A DNA stretch of 64,000 bases from Eubacteriaceae bacterium (lineage in GTDB: Bacteria; Bacillota; Clostridia; Lachnospirales; Lachnospiraceae): contig CAJTCR010000011.1 in NCBI GenBank assembly GCA_910574915.1, positions 1 through 64,000 on the forward strand, in the 5' to 3' direction. Made by a program: the position numbers and the translations under genes. Below the pieces are notes generated by a model that saw nothing but the letters and a program-made list of their open reading frames with translations, had not been told where the DNA came from and ran no database searches. Positions 25,387 to 34,984 of the stretch are shown here, piece after piece (position 1 is the first letter of the stretch; every line of letters starts with the position of its first letter).

Positions 25387-26016
25387 ATGGCACGCCAAAA
25401 AATTGGGCTGATGGGCGGTACGTTTAACCCGATCCACTATGGGCACCTTTTGATTGCGGAAAATGCATACGAACAGTTTGGGCTGGATGAAGTGATTTTT
25501 ATTCCGACCGGGCGTTCGCCGCATAAGGATGCCAGGCAGATTTTGGATGCCAGAGAGCGGGTGGAGATGATTCGCCTTGCCATTGCAGATAATCCGCATT
25601 TTTCCTGCTCGGATTATGAGATCAAAAAGGAAGGCGTCTCTTATACGTATCTGACGGTACAGGCGTTTTATGAAAGTGCGGCAGGCAGCGAGCTTTATTT
25701 TATTATGGGGGCAGACTCGCTTGCCTATTTTGATTCCTGGATGCGTCCTGATAAGATCAGCCGCATGAGTACGATCCTCGCGGCTGTCCGAGATGGGTTA
25801 AATATGGAAGAACTGCTGCCTATTCAAAAGGCGCTGGAGCAGACGTACGGCACAAAAATCGGATTTATCAATACGCCGAATTTTTCCGTATCCTCCCGCA
25901 TGATCCGAAAGCGCATATGCAGCGGGCATACGATCCGCTATCTTGTGCCGGATGTAGTGGAACAGTATCTGAAAGAACATCATATATATGTAAAGGCTTC
26001 AAGTGAGGAAAGATGA
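25387..26016 (+). CDS. nadD: Nicotinate-nucleotide adenylyltransferase
   Basis: 209 residues. GGTFNPIHYGHLLIAE holds the nucleotidyltransferase HxGH-type motif, and SSRMIRKRICSG near residue 170 is the ISSTxIR-type motif that binds ATP. It adenylates nicotinate mononucleotide in NAD synthesis. Its stop overlaps the ATG of yqeK by 4 nt. Confidence 0.96.
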   Translation: MARQKIGLMGGTFNPIHYGHLLIAENAYEQFGLDEVIFIPTGRSPHKDARQILDARERVEMIRLAIADNPHFSCSDYEIKKEGVSYTYLTVQAFYESAAGSELYFIMGADSLAYFDSWMRPDKISRMSTILAAVRDGLNMEELLPIQKALEQTYGTKIGFINTPNFSVSSRMIRKRICSGHTIRYLVPDVVEQYLKEHHIYVKASSEER

Positions 26017-26594
26017 AAGAGTTAGAAAAATATCAAAAAAAATTGCAGCGTCATCTTGACAAAGGGCGTTATGAGCATACGCTCGGCGTAATGTACACCT
26101 GTGCGTCGCTTGCGATGGCGTATCACTATGATATCGAAAAGGCGATGCTTGCCGGCCTGCTCCACGACTGCGCCAAAAACGTCCCGAATGACAAAAAACT
26201 GGAGCTGTGCAAAAAGCATCATATTGAAGTTACGCAAGTGGAACGTGAAAATCCGTTTCTGCTTCATGCAAAGGTGGGCGCCTGGATCGCGAAGAAAAAG
26301 TATGATGTGAAAGATGCAGAAATCCTGCACGCCATTCAAGTGCATACGACAGGGGAGCCTGCGATGGGTACGCTGGATATGATCTTATTTGTCGCTGATT
26401 ATATCGAACCGCACCGGGACAAAGCCTCGAACCTGCCGCAGATCAGGGAAATGGCATTTCAAAATCTGGAACGTGCCGTCGAAAAGATCCTGTATGACAC
26501 ACTGCACTATCTGAATGAAAAATCCGGCAGGATCGACCCGACAACAGAAATCACGTATGAATATTATAAAAACAGAAAGGACTTGATGGTATGA
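26013..26594 (+). CDS. yqeK: YqeK family bis(5'-nucleosyl)-tetraphosphatase (HD domain)
   Basis: 193 residues. The HD metal site is visible: His in RYEHTLGVMYT, the HD pair in GLLHDCAKN, and the later HAIQVHTTG and DYIEPHRD. YqeK enzymes hydrolyse Ap4A symmetrically. It overlaps nadD (ATGA) and rsfS (ATGA), so the three are translationally coupled. Confidence 0.95.
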   Translation: MKELEKYQKKLQRHLDKGRYEHTLGVMYTCASLAMAYHYDIEKAMLAGLLHDCAKNVPNDKKLELCKKHHIEVTQVERENPFLLHAKVGAWIAKKKYDVKDAEILHAIQVHTTGEPAMGTLDMILFVADYIEPHRDKASNLPQIREMAFQNLERAVEKILYDTLHYLNEKSGRIDPTTEITYEYYKNRKDLMV

Positions 26595-26950
26595 GTATCA
26601 GCAGTAAGGAAATGGCAAAAATTGCCTATCATGCACTATCTGACAAAAAAGCAGAAAATATACAGATCATTGATATCAGCGGCATTTCTGTGCTTGCTGA
26701 TTATTTTGTAATTGCAGACGGAACCAATCCAAACCAGATCGAAGCGATGCGCGATGCAGTCGAAGAAGCGCTGTATAAAGAAGGCGTGCGTGTAAAGCAG
26801 GTCGAAGGCAACCGAAGCTCAAGCTGGCTGTTAATGGATTACGGCGAGATTATCGTACATGTATTTTCCAAAGAAGACCGTTTGTTTTATGACCTGGAAA
26901 GAATCTGGGGCGACGGAAAGTTTATGGATGTAGCTGATCTGGATCAGTAA
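26591..26950 (+). CDS. rsfS: Ribosome silencing factor RsfS
   Basis: 119 residues. IDISGISVLADYFVIADGTN and EGNRSSSWLLMDYGEIIVHV are the conserved RsfS sections. The protein binds L14 and blocks subunit joining when nutrients are low. Its ATG lies in the stop of yqeK. It closes the coupled set; rubrerythrin follows 29 bp later with its own strong RBS. Confidence 0.96.
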   Translation: MSISSKEMAKIAYHALSDKKAENIQIIDISGISVLADYFVIADGTNPNQIEAMRDAVEEALYKEGVRVKQVEGNRSSSWLLMDYGEIIVHVFSKEDRLFYDLERIWGDGKFMDVADLDQ

Positions 26951-26979
26951 AATAAATTATCAATAAGGAGGAGTGTATT

Positions 26980-27522
26980 ATGGGTGAAACAAAGTATGCA
27001 GGAACCAAGACGGAAAAAAATCTGGAGGCAGCGTTTGCAGGTGAATCGCAGGCGAGAAATAAGTACACTTATTTTGCTTCTGTAGCAAAAAAGGAAGGCT
27101 ATGAGCAGATTGCCGGACTGTTTTTAAAGACCGCAGAAAATGAAAAAGAACATGCAAAGCTGTGGATTAAGGAACTAAAAGGAATCGGCAGCACAAAGGA
27201 AAATCTGGCAGCGGCAGCAGATGGCGAAAACTACGAATGGACAGATATGTATGAGGGATTTGCCAAAACAGCCGAGGAGGAAGGTTTTCCTGAACTGGCA
27301 GAAAAGTTCAGGCGCGTAGGCGCGATTGAGAAGTACCATGAAGAACGATATCGTGCACTGCTTCATAATGTAGAAACGGCTGCTGTATTTGAAAAGAGTG
27401 AAGTAAAAGTATGGGAGTGCCGCAACTGCGGACATATTGCGGTTGGAACCAAGGCACCTGAAGTCTGCCCGACTTGTAATCATCCGCAGAGTTATTTTGA
27501 GGTGCATGAAGCGAATTATTAG
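26980..27522 (+). CDS. rbr: Rubrerythrin
   Basis: 180 residues, ATG 26980 behind AAGGAGGAG. The N-terminal ferritin-like domain carries diiron ligands in [23 protein letters not shown] and [11 protein letters not shown]. The C-terminal rubredoxin-like part has two CxxC pairs, [11 protein letters not shown] and [13 protein letters not shown]. It reduces peroxide and protects anaerobes from oxygen. A terminator follows at 27559. Confidence 0.96.
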   Translation: MGETKYAGTKTEKNLEAAFAGESQARNKYTYFASVAKKEGYEQIAGLFLKTAENEKEHAKLWIKELKGIGSTKENLAAAADGENYEWTDMYEGFAKTAEEEGFPELAEKFRRVGAIEKYHEERYRALLHNVETAAVFEKSEVKVWECRNCGHIAVGTKAPEVCPTCNHPQSYFEVHEANY

Positions 27523-27558
27523 ATTAAGGATTTAGATTTAATATGTATTTTGTTGCCC

Positions 27559-27592
27559 AAAGGACGCCAGGAGAGGGGATTGGCGTCCTTTT
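27559..27592 (+). terminator. Terminator of rubrerythrin, with GGAGAGGGGA in the loop
   Basis: AAAGGACGCCA (27559-27569) pairs perfectly with TGGCGTCCTTT (27581-27591). The loop GGAGAGGGGAT carries the core word of the palindromic repeats at 8069 and 14848, so the hairpin may itself be a minimal repeat copy. It marks the left edge of the AT-rich island. Confidence 0.75.
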
Positions 27593-27663
27593 GGAATTAT
27601 TAAGAAATAATGTGGGAGAATATTTTAGTAGAAACGTAGAAAAAAGAAAGGAAACGAAGGTAG

Positions 27664-28820
27664 ATGGATATTTTGTCAAGGATAGAAGATAAAAGAATTA
27701 CAAGTTGGAATATTTTTGTGGAAATTACGATTGGTGATTATCTTGAGTTTGCTATGGATATTTTAGAAAATAATGATATGCAAAGAAAAAAGGTGAAATC
27801 TTCAAAATCAGTATATTCCTTGCTCAACACAGATTTAAAAAGAGGATGTGTCATTCCACCGTTAGTTTTAGCGTTAACAGAGTCTGGTATTATAGATGAA
27901 AAGACTACCAGCGATAAAATGCAGGAATATATAAGCGCAAACCCACAAAATCTAGTGATATTAGATGGTCTGCAAAGGACTTATACACTGATTGCAGCGA
28001 AGGAAGAACTTGAAAAGGAGAACGATTCCAAAGCTCTTAGCAATTTTTTAAACCAGAAACTGAGATTAGAGATTTATACTGGAATTAATAAATTTGGGAT
28101 ATTGTATAGAATGTTGACGTTAAATACGGGTCAGACACCTATGTCAACAAGGCATCAAATAGAGATATTGTATAAGAATTTGGTTGATACAGATATAGAT
28201 GGCATTCCGTTAGTCACGGAGACAGAAGGAAAAGTAAAACCATCGATTTATGAACTTAAATTTAAAGATGCAGTAGAAGGTTTTCATTCATATATCTATA
28301 GAGATGAATTGCCAATAGACAGGCAGGATTTGCTAGATAATATAAAAATGTTGGAAAATTTATCTCGTGAGAATACACAAATAGATTTATCTCTTATGTT
28401 ATGCTCATGGAAAAACTGGAAAAGTCCGTTGATACAGAGGAACTAGAATTTGATGAATACAATTTTAGGAGTGAACCGTTTGGAAAAAATATTCTGAAAG
28501 TATTTAATTGTTCTCAGGCATTCACTGGATTTGGCGCCGCGATTGGGCGTTTGAAGGATTTTGGGAAATTAGCTTCATTTCACGTTCTAAACTCCTTATT
28601 TAGCGAAATTGTGGCAGGGGGAGAGGAACAAAATGAATGGTTTGTTGAGCTTCTTATCGGATTAGAAAAAGTTAGAGCCGAATCAAAAAAGATTGGTAAT
28701 GGTCAAAGAATGTTTTTCCAGTATTTTTTCAGAGAATTGTTTAATTCAGAAAGTGATTCTTATCTAAATTTGTATCATGCTGCCACGAATAGTTTTCAAA
28801 AGTACAGGAGCCAGGTGTAA
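27664..28820 (+). pseudogene. DGQHR/ParB-like (DndB/DUF262-related) protein, frameshifted
   Basis: ATG 27664 follows GAAAGGAAAC. The first frame gives about 245 good residues, including LVILDGLQRTYTL near residue 100, a variant of the DGQHR or DGQQR motif of DndB- and DUF262-type proteins, then LEIYTGINKFGILYRMLTLN. Near 28400-28415 the sense continues in another frame (LMEKLEKSVDTEELEF onward) to a stop at 28818. The total would be about 380 residues. A one-base change would join the two halves. The base composition is clearly AT-richer than the neighbours, a mark of transfer. Relatives take part in DNA modification and phage defence systems. It lies just upstream of a HEPN-like gene. The function here is inferred only. 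Confidence 0.6.
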
Positions 28821-28946
28821 TTATATATTTGGGCATGGTTATTCATGTTTACCATATTCTGTTGATGGGGAGAAAGATGTTTATGTAGGAAAACGGATAA
28901 ATATACGAAGAATTTCGAAAATCTTTTACCACTTGCGAAATTTCAT

Positions 28947-29345
28947 ATGTTATACCAAATCGTAGAATTGTTGATTGGTGATATCTTTTCGTATGAATTT
29001 ACTAGTTTTAGCAAAAAGATAAGCGAGAATACGAATAATTTATTTGATTTAAAAGATGAATTACAAAAACTAACAGGCGAAAAATACAGAGTAAAAGAAT
29101 TATTTAATACATATTCGAGAATTAATGGAACACTAAAAGAAAAGTTAATGGATGTCTGTAATGAAATATTAAAAGAATCGTCTAAAAAAGAAAAAGCTGA
29201 TGTTGGAGATAGTTTATATTCGGTCAGATGTTTAGTTTTTCATAATTATGGAAGTATTCCCTCTAAAGCAAGAAAATTAATAGAAGCTATCAATGAAATT
29301 TTTGAAAAGGTCGTTATTGAATTGCTGATTACATTTTATACTTGA
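28947..29345 (+). CDS. HEPN-like protein (possible RNase toxin), N-terminus uncertain
   Basis: 132 residues, mostly alpha-helical, ending at TGA 29343. Near residue 92 SVRCLVFHNYGSIP holds R-x4-H, the active-site pattern of HEPN ribonucleases, followed by an ARKLIEAINEIFEKVVIELL helix. The ATG at 28947 has no RBS. In frame, the open region extends back to 28866 with protein-like YTKNFENLLPLAKFHM, and the text before it (GHGYSCLPYSVDGEKDVYVG) is in another frame. The natural start was probably upstream and a frameshift near 28885 has damaged it. It forms a pair with the DGQHR-like gene in an AT-rich insert. HEPN RNases are common effectors in defence and toxin systems; activity here is inferred. 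Confidence 0.5.
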   Translation: MLYQIVELLIGDIFSYEFTSFSKKISENTNNLFDLKDELQKLTGEKYRVKELFNTYSRINGTLKEKLMDVCNEILKESSKKEKADVGDSLYSVRCLVFHNYGSIPSKARKLIEAINEIFEKVVIELLITFYT

Positions 29346-29391
29346 TGTTCATAGTTATTTTTAAGTTCGCGCTTATGGAGTGCAGTCAAGC

Positions 29392-29434
29392 GCCTCCTTT
29401 CGCTTCCGACGGGCAGCCGGAAGCGAAAGGAGGC
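29392..29434. repeat. Perfect 17-bp hairpin at the right edge of the AT-rich island
   Basis: GCCTCCTTTCGCTTCCG (29392-29408) pairs perfectly with 29418-29434 around a 9-nt loop. No T run follows on either strand, so it is not a standard terminator. It lies between the HEPN-like gene and lexA and is GC-rich in an AT-rich setting. Confidence 0.7.
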
Positions 29435-29498
29435 ACAACTGTGCATTGTCATAGTGTGAGCAGAATACTTTAGGCTTTTTAATATTCTAAAGTATGTA

Positions 29499-30116
29499 TT
29501 AAGAAAAAATACGAAACACCCCAAACACTTTTCCCATAATCGTACAGTCCGTAACAATAATCGGTTCATAAGCATCATTCTCCGGCTGCAAGCGGATATG
29601 GCCGGCTTCTTTGTAGAAGCGTTTTACTGTCGCGGAATCGTCGACAAGTGCAACGACAATTTCACCGTTTTCTGCGGTTGGCTGCTGCTGCACTAACACT
29701 TTATCGCCTTCAAAAATACCTGCCTTAATCATGCTGTCTCCTTTTACATTCAGCAGAAAGGCGTTCTGGTTCGGCATCATGTCTGCCGGAAGCGGAAAAT
29801 AGGCTTCGATATTTTCGACTGCAAGAATCGGCGCTCCGGCGGCGACGCTGCCGATCACCGGGACATTAACAACTTCGCGCCTTGTCAGGTTAAAGTTTTC
29901 ATCCATAATTTCAATCGCCCTTGGTTTCGTCGGGTCTCTGCGGATATAGCCGTTTTTTTCCAGGGATTCCAGATGGGCATGTACGGAAGAAGTGGACTTG
30001 AGCTTGACTGCTTCACAGATTTCCCGTACTGCCGGCGGGTATCCTTTATTTAAAATCTCGTTTTTAATATATTCTAAAATTTCCCTTTGTTTTGCTGTGA
30101 TCTTTCCGTATGCCAT
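29499..30116 (-). CDS. lexA: LexA repressor (SOS regulator)
   Basis: 205 residues. The N-terminal winged helix (1-65) contains [20 protein letters not shown]. The self-cleavage site is the Ala-Gly in [10 protein letters not shown], and the catalytic Ser and Lys lie in [13 protein letters not shown] and [10 protein letters not shown]. It represses SOS genes and is inactivated by RecA after DNA damage. ATG 30116 has GGGGAGG upstream on the minus strand. Two boxes close to its own promoter indicate autoregulation. Confidence 0.97.
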   Translation of the reverse strand: MAYGKITAKQREILEYIKNEILNKGYPPAVREICEAVKLKSTSSVHAHLESLEKNGYIRRDPTKPRAIEIMDENFNLTRREVVNVPVIGSVAAGAPILAVENIEAYFPLPADMMPNQNAFLLNVKGDSMIKAGIFEGDKVLVQQQPTAENGEIVVALVDDSATVKRFYKEAGHIRLQPENDAYEPIIVTDCTIMGKVFGVFRIFS

Positions 30117-30169
30117 TTCGAACCTCCCCGTACCGTTTGCAGCGGCAGATGCTGCATATTATTCACTTT

Positions 30170-30222
30170 ATTCTAACACAGTTTTCGTTAAATTGCAAAC
30201 ATATATTCAGAATATTTGTTCG
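30170..30222 (-). promoter_or_regulatory. lexA promoter with two tandem LexA boxes
   Basis: On the minus strand the -35 TTGCAA (30193-30198), a 17-nt spacer and TAGAAT (30170-30175) form the promoter. CAAACATATATTCA (30196-30209) and AGAATATTTGTTCG (30209-30222) each match the Gram-positive box CGAACATATGTTCG at 11 of 14 positions. The first overlaps the -35, so LexA binding would block its own transcription. Confidence 0.7.
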
Positions 30223-30233
30223 TATTGCCGTCT

Positions 30234-30391
30234 GTTTTGTTACTGTTCACATCAGGACTTTGCATTCACTGCAAAGTCCGTAAGAAAGCGTATATTAAGC
30301 CAAGAGGGAATTCAGCCCTTTGCCGCAGGCAAACTTCCAATGGGCTGAATTCCGTTACTGTGAGCGCCGCAGGTGTGAACAGTAACAAAAC
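30234..30391. repeat. 158-bp element bounded by 18-bp perfect inverted repeats
   Basis: GTTTTGTTACTGTTCACA (30234-30251) is perfectly inverted at 30374-30391. Inside are GGACTTTGCA/TGCAAAGTCC (30255-30279), GGAATTCAGCCC/GGGCTGAATTCC (30307-30353) and a second use of GTTACTGT/ACAGTAAC (30354-30386). No gene is inside. The layout is that of a small non-autonomous palindromic element or of several stacked RNA hairpins. It lies between lexA and the bgl promoter. Confidence 0.7.
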
Positions 30392-30425
30392 GAGGAAAGA
30401 ATGGAGATTTTTTATAAAATATAGA

Positions 30426-30454
30426 TTGACTTTCCACATACTCTATGTTATGAT
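30426..30454 (+). promoter_or_regulatory. Promoter of the bgl operon
   Basis: TTGACT (30426-30431), a 17-nt spacer and TATGAT (30449-30454). Initiation near 30461 would put the antiterminator site at the very start of the transcript. Confidence 0.7.
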
Positions 30455-30467
30455 TCTTTTCAGAACA

Positions 30468-30560
30468 GGATAGTGATTGCGGACAGCAAGCTAGACCTAT
30501 ATACAGAGATATGTTTGAAAACCGTTGTTTTCGGATTTATTTGTGTATATAGGTTTTTTT
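30468..30560 (+). promoter_or_regulatory. LicT/BglG-type RAT overlapping an intrinsic terminator
   Basis: The ribonucleic antiterminator runs 30468-30497, starting GGATAGTGATTGC and ending GCAAGCTAGACC, like the known RAT consensus (GGAT...GC...GCA.GC.A.ACC). Its last three bases form part of the terminator left arm ACCTATATACA (30495-30505), which pairs perfectly with 30544-30554 and is followed by seven T. When the antiterminator protein binds the RAT, the terminator cannot form. The arrangement, just before licT, fits autoregulation by the sugar. Confidence 0.88.
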
Positions 30561-30593
30561 GTACTAAAAAAGATCCAGACGGGAGGGCAGTAC

Positions 30594-31439
30594 ATGCAGA
30601 TTTACAAAATCCTTAACAACAACGCGGCGGTAGTCTGCGACAAAGAGGGCAGGGAAAAAATTGTAATGGGAAAGGGCATTTGCTTTCAGAAAAAAGCAGG
30701 CGCACAAATACATCCGGCGGCTGTTGACAAGGTCTTTTTTTTATCTGAAGAGGATGCGAACAATAAGTTCCAGGTACTGGTGAAGGATATCCCGATGGAA
30801 CACATCGCGCTTGGTGAAGAAATCATTGCACAGGCGAAGGTAAAGCTGAATAAAAATCTAAATGATATGGTATACATTTCCCTGATCGACCATGTACATA
30901 CTTCGATTGTCCGCTTTTTAGAAGGGATAACGGTGAAAAATGTGCTGTTATGGGATATCAAGCGCTTTTATAAAGAGGAGTTTACTGTAGGGCTCTGGGC
31001 GCTGGAACAAATAAAAGGACGATTTAAAATTGAGCTTCCCGCTGATGAAGCTGGCTTTATCGCTCTTCACCTGGCGAATGCGCAGATGGATGAAGGCGTT
31101 ATGCAAAATATGTATGAGATTACGAAAGTGATGCAGGAAGTGTTAAATATTGTAAAATACTTTTTCCATGTGGAGTTTCATGAGGAAGATGTGTATTATT
31201 ACCGTTTTATTACGCATTTAAAATTTTTTGCCAAACGACTGATTGAACACAACAGCTATGAGGACGACGGCAGCGACGACCTGTTTGAAGTGATCCGCAG
31301 CAAATATGCAAAGTCTTACCAATGCGTGGAGCGGATTACACAGTTTATTACAAAAAAATACGGGCATTCCATGTCCAGAGAAGAACAGCTCTATTTAACG
31401 ATCCATATTGAACGTGCGATCCATAAAACACAGAGCTGA
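30594..31439 (+). CDS. licT: BglG/LicT family transcriptional antiterminator
   Basis: 281 residues from ATG 30594 (RBS GGGAGGG). The N-terminal RNA-binding CAT domain covers about 1-55, with YKILNNNAAVVCDKEGREKI and MGKGICFQKKAG. Two PRD domains follow (about 65-170 and 175-280), with regulatory His residues in DHVHTS, ALHLANAQ, FITHLKFFAKRL and LTIHIERAIHK. The PTS phosphorylates these His residues, so the protein is active when beta-glucoside is present and poorer sugars are being used. It sits behind its own RAT and before the transporter. Confidence 0.95.
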   Translation: MQIYKILNNNAAVVCDKEGREKIVMGKGICFQKKAGAQIHPAAVDKVFFLSEEDANNKFQVLVKDIPMEHIALGEEIIAQAKVKLNKNLNDMVYISLIDHVHTSIVRFLEGITVKNVLLWDIKRFYKEEFTVGLWALEQIKGRFKIELPADEAGFIALHLANAQMDEGVMQNMYEITKVMQEVLNIVKYFFHVEFHEEDVYYYRFITHLKFFAKRLIEHNSYEDDGSDDLFEVIRSKYAKSYQCVERITQFITKKYGHSMSREEQLYLTIHIERAIHKTQS

Positions 31440-31465
31440 TTCTGACACATACGTAACGTATGCTA

Positions 31466-31492
31466 GGATGGTGACATTTAGTTGGCCAAACC
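31466..31492 (+). promoter_or_regulatory. Possible second RAT between licT and the PTS gene
   Basis: GGATGGTGACATTTAG and then TTGGCCAAACC keep the GGAT start and GGC.AA.ACC end of a RAT. No terminator with a T run follows, so it may be degenerate or form only an RNA landing site. Confidence 0.35.
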
Positions 31493-31532
31493 TTCATAAA
31501 TAGAAAGAACATTTAATTATGGAGGAGAAAAA

Positions 31533-33491
31533 ATGGGTAAATACGAAGATCTGGCAAAAGAAATTGTCAAAAACGTAGGCGGAAAAGAAAACGTCAGCAG
31601 CCTGACGCACTGCATTACAAGGCTGCGCTTTAAGCTGAAGGAGGAAAGCAGGGCGAATGATGATGTACTCAAAAAGATGGAAGGCGTCGTTACTGTAATG
31701 AAAAGCGGCGGCCAGTACCAGGTTGTGATCGGCAACCATGTGCCGGAGGTCTATGCGGATGTCCTGCCGCTGCTTGGCGCAGAGGATGAAAGCCCGGGAA
31801 ACGAGGATGATGCTCCGTCAGGGAGCCTGTTTAACCGTGCGATTGACGCGATATCGGGAATTTTTCAGCCGATCCTTGGCATTATGGCGGCGTGCGGTAT
31901 GGTCAAGGGGCTGAATGCACTGTTTGTTGCGATCGGCTTGTACGGAGATACCGGCGGGGCTTATCTGGTGTTTAACGCTGTCGGTGACGGGCTGTTTCAT
32001 TTCCTGCCGCTGTTTTTAGGCTACACGGCTGCGAAAAAATTCCGCTTAAAGCCGATGATCGGACTGGTTATCGGTGCGATTATGTGCTATCCGGCAGTTC
32101 AGAATAGTGCGCTGTCCCAGGGAGGAGAAGCGCTTTACACGCTGTTTGCAGGGACGATGTTTGAATCAGATGTGTATACGACCTTTTTTGGCATTCCAAT
32201 GATTACGATGGATTATACAGGGACAGTGATTCCGGTGATCTTTGTCGTGTATTTTGCATCTAAGTGTGAAAGGTTTTTCAGTAAATTTATCCCTGACCTT
32301 GTAAAATTTTTCTTTGTACCAATGCTGACGCTTCTTGTAGCGATTCCGGTTGGATTTTTGGCGATCGGGCCGGTTGCAGTATTTGGTTCGACGATCATTG
32401 CAGAAGCAGTTATTTCCGTACGTAACTTCAGCCCGCTGCTTGCAGGAGCTATCGTTGGCGGGACATGGCAGATCCTTGTAATTTTCGGGCTGCATTGGGG
32501 ATTTATACCGGTTTACATAAACAATATTATGACAAACGGATATGACAACGTTATGATGCCGTTTTTTGCATGTACGTTTGCAACTTCTGCGGTTGTACTT
32601 GCGATCTTTTGGAAAACAAAGGACAAAAAGCTGAAAGAAATGGCTTTTCCAAACTTTATTTCCGGTATTTTTGGTGTTACAGAGCCTGCGATCTACGGTA
32701 TTTTACTGCCTTTGAAAAAACCGTTTGTGATAAGCTGCATTGCAGGCTGTATCGGCGGAGGATTTTACGGTGCATTTAATTTCCGTAAATTTATGATGGG
32801 CGGCATGGGAATTTTTGAATTTCCGGCGATGATTGAGCCAGACGGCAGCCTGGGCAACCTGATTGTAGCAGGTGTGGGTGTCGTGCTTACGATGGTGATT
32901 GCATTTACGGCGACAATGATCTTTTATCGGGAAGATGCACCTGCGGCAGAAGAACCGGCAGAGCCTGCCAGTGAGTCTGTACTGGAAGCGAAAAAAACAG
33001 AGACGTCTGCGCAGCAGAAAGAAAAACAGCTTGTAAACCGTCTTGAGATCGCAAGCCCGATCAAAGGGAAAGTAGTAAAGCAGGCGGATATGAAGGATGA
33101 AGCATTTGGCTCCGGCGCACTTGGAAAAGGCGTGGCTGTACAGCCGGAAGAAGGAAAGGTTTATGCACCGGCAGACGGAGTGATTTCCGCATTGTTCCCG
33201 ACGCTCCACGCGATTGGCATAACGACGGATACCGGAGCAGAGCTTTTGATTCATGTCGGCTTGGATACAGTACAGCTAAACGGCGAGGGCTACCGGGCGA
33301 GCGTATCTGAAGGGGATCGTGTGAAAAAAGGAGCGCTTTTGTTAGAGTTTGACATTGCACTAATAAAAAGCAGGGGATTTAGCACCGAAACGCCGGTGCT
33401 GGTGACTAACGCAGAGGATTATCTGGACGTTGTGGAGACGTCCGCAGATAGGGTAACTGCCGGCGATGAGCTGTTAAAGATCTTAAATTAG
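31533..33491 (+). CDS. bglP: PTS beta-glucoside-specific IIBCA component
   Basis: 652 residues in one chain. IIB (1-90) has the phospho-Cys in SSLTHCITRLRFKLKEE. IIC (about 105-470) has ten or so membrane segments, including the GITEPAIYG-like GVTEPAIYGILLPLKKP. IIA (about 500-640) has the phospho-His in LLIHVGLDTVQLNG. It imports and phosphorylates beta-glucosides such as arbutin, salicin or cellobiose. ATG 31533 is preceded by GGAGGAG. The next gene hydrolyses the product. Confidence 0.95.
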   Translation: MGKYEDLAKEIVKNVGGKENVSSLTHCITRLRFKLKEESRANDDVLKKMEGVVTVMKSGGQYQVVIGNHVPEVYADVLPLLGAEDESPGNEDDAPSGSLFNRAIDAISGIFQPILGIMAACGMVKGLNALFVAIGLYGDTGGAYLVFNAVGDGLFHFLPLFLGYTAAKKFRLKPMIGLVIGAIMCYPAVQNSALSQGGEALYTLFAGTMFESDVYTTFFGIPMITMDYTGTVIPVIFVVYFASKCERFFSKFIPDLVKFFFVPMLTLLVAIPVGFLAIGPVAVFGSTIIAEAVISVRNFSPLLAGAIVGGTWQILVIFGLHWGFIPVYINNIMTNGYDNVMMPFFACTFATSAVVLAIFWKTKDKKLKEMAFPNFISGIFGVTEPAIYGILLPLKKPFVISCIAGCIGGGFYGAFNFRKFMMGGMGIFEFPAMIEPDGSLGNLIVAGVGVVLTMVIAFTATMIFYREDAPAAEEPAEPASESVLEAKKTETSAQQKEKQLVNRLEIASPIKGKVVKQADMKDEAFGSGALGKGVAVQPEEGKVYAPADGVISALFPTLHAIGITTDTGAELLIHVGLDTVQLNGEGYRASVSEGDRVKKGALLLEFDIALIKSRGFSTETPVLVTNAEDYLDVVETSADRVTAGDELLKILN

Positions 33492-34949
<1,458 letters not shown>

Positions 34950-34953
34950 AATT

Positions 34954-34984
34954 TTCGGGATAACTGTTTGTCAGTTATCCCGAA
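34954..34984. terminator. Bidirectional terminator between bglA and the recombinase gene
   Basis: TTCGGGATAACTG (34954-34966) pairs perfectly with CAGTTATCCCGAA (34972-34984) over a 5-nt loop. Short A/T tracts flank it, most clearly AATTTT on the minus-strand side. It overlaps the stop of the recombinase gene. Confidence 0.75.
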
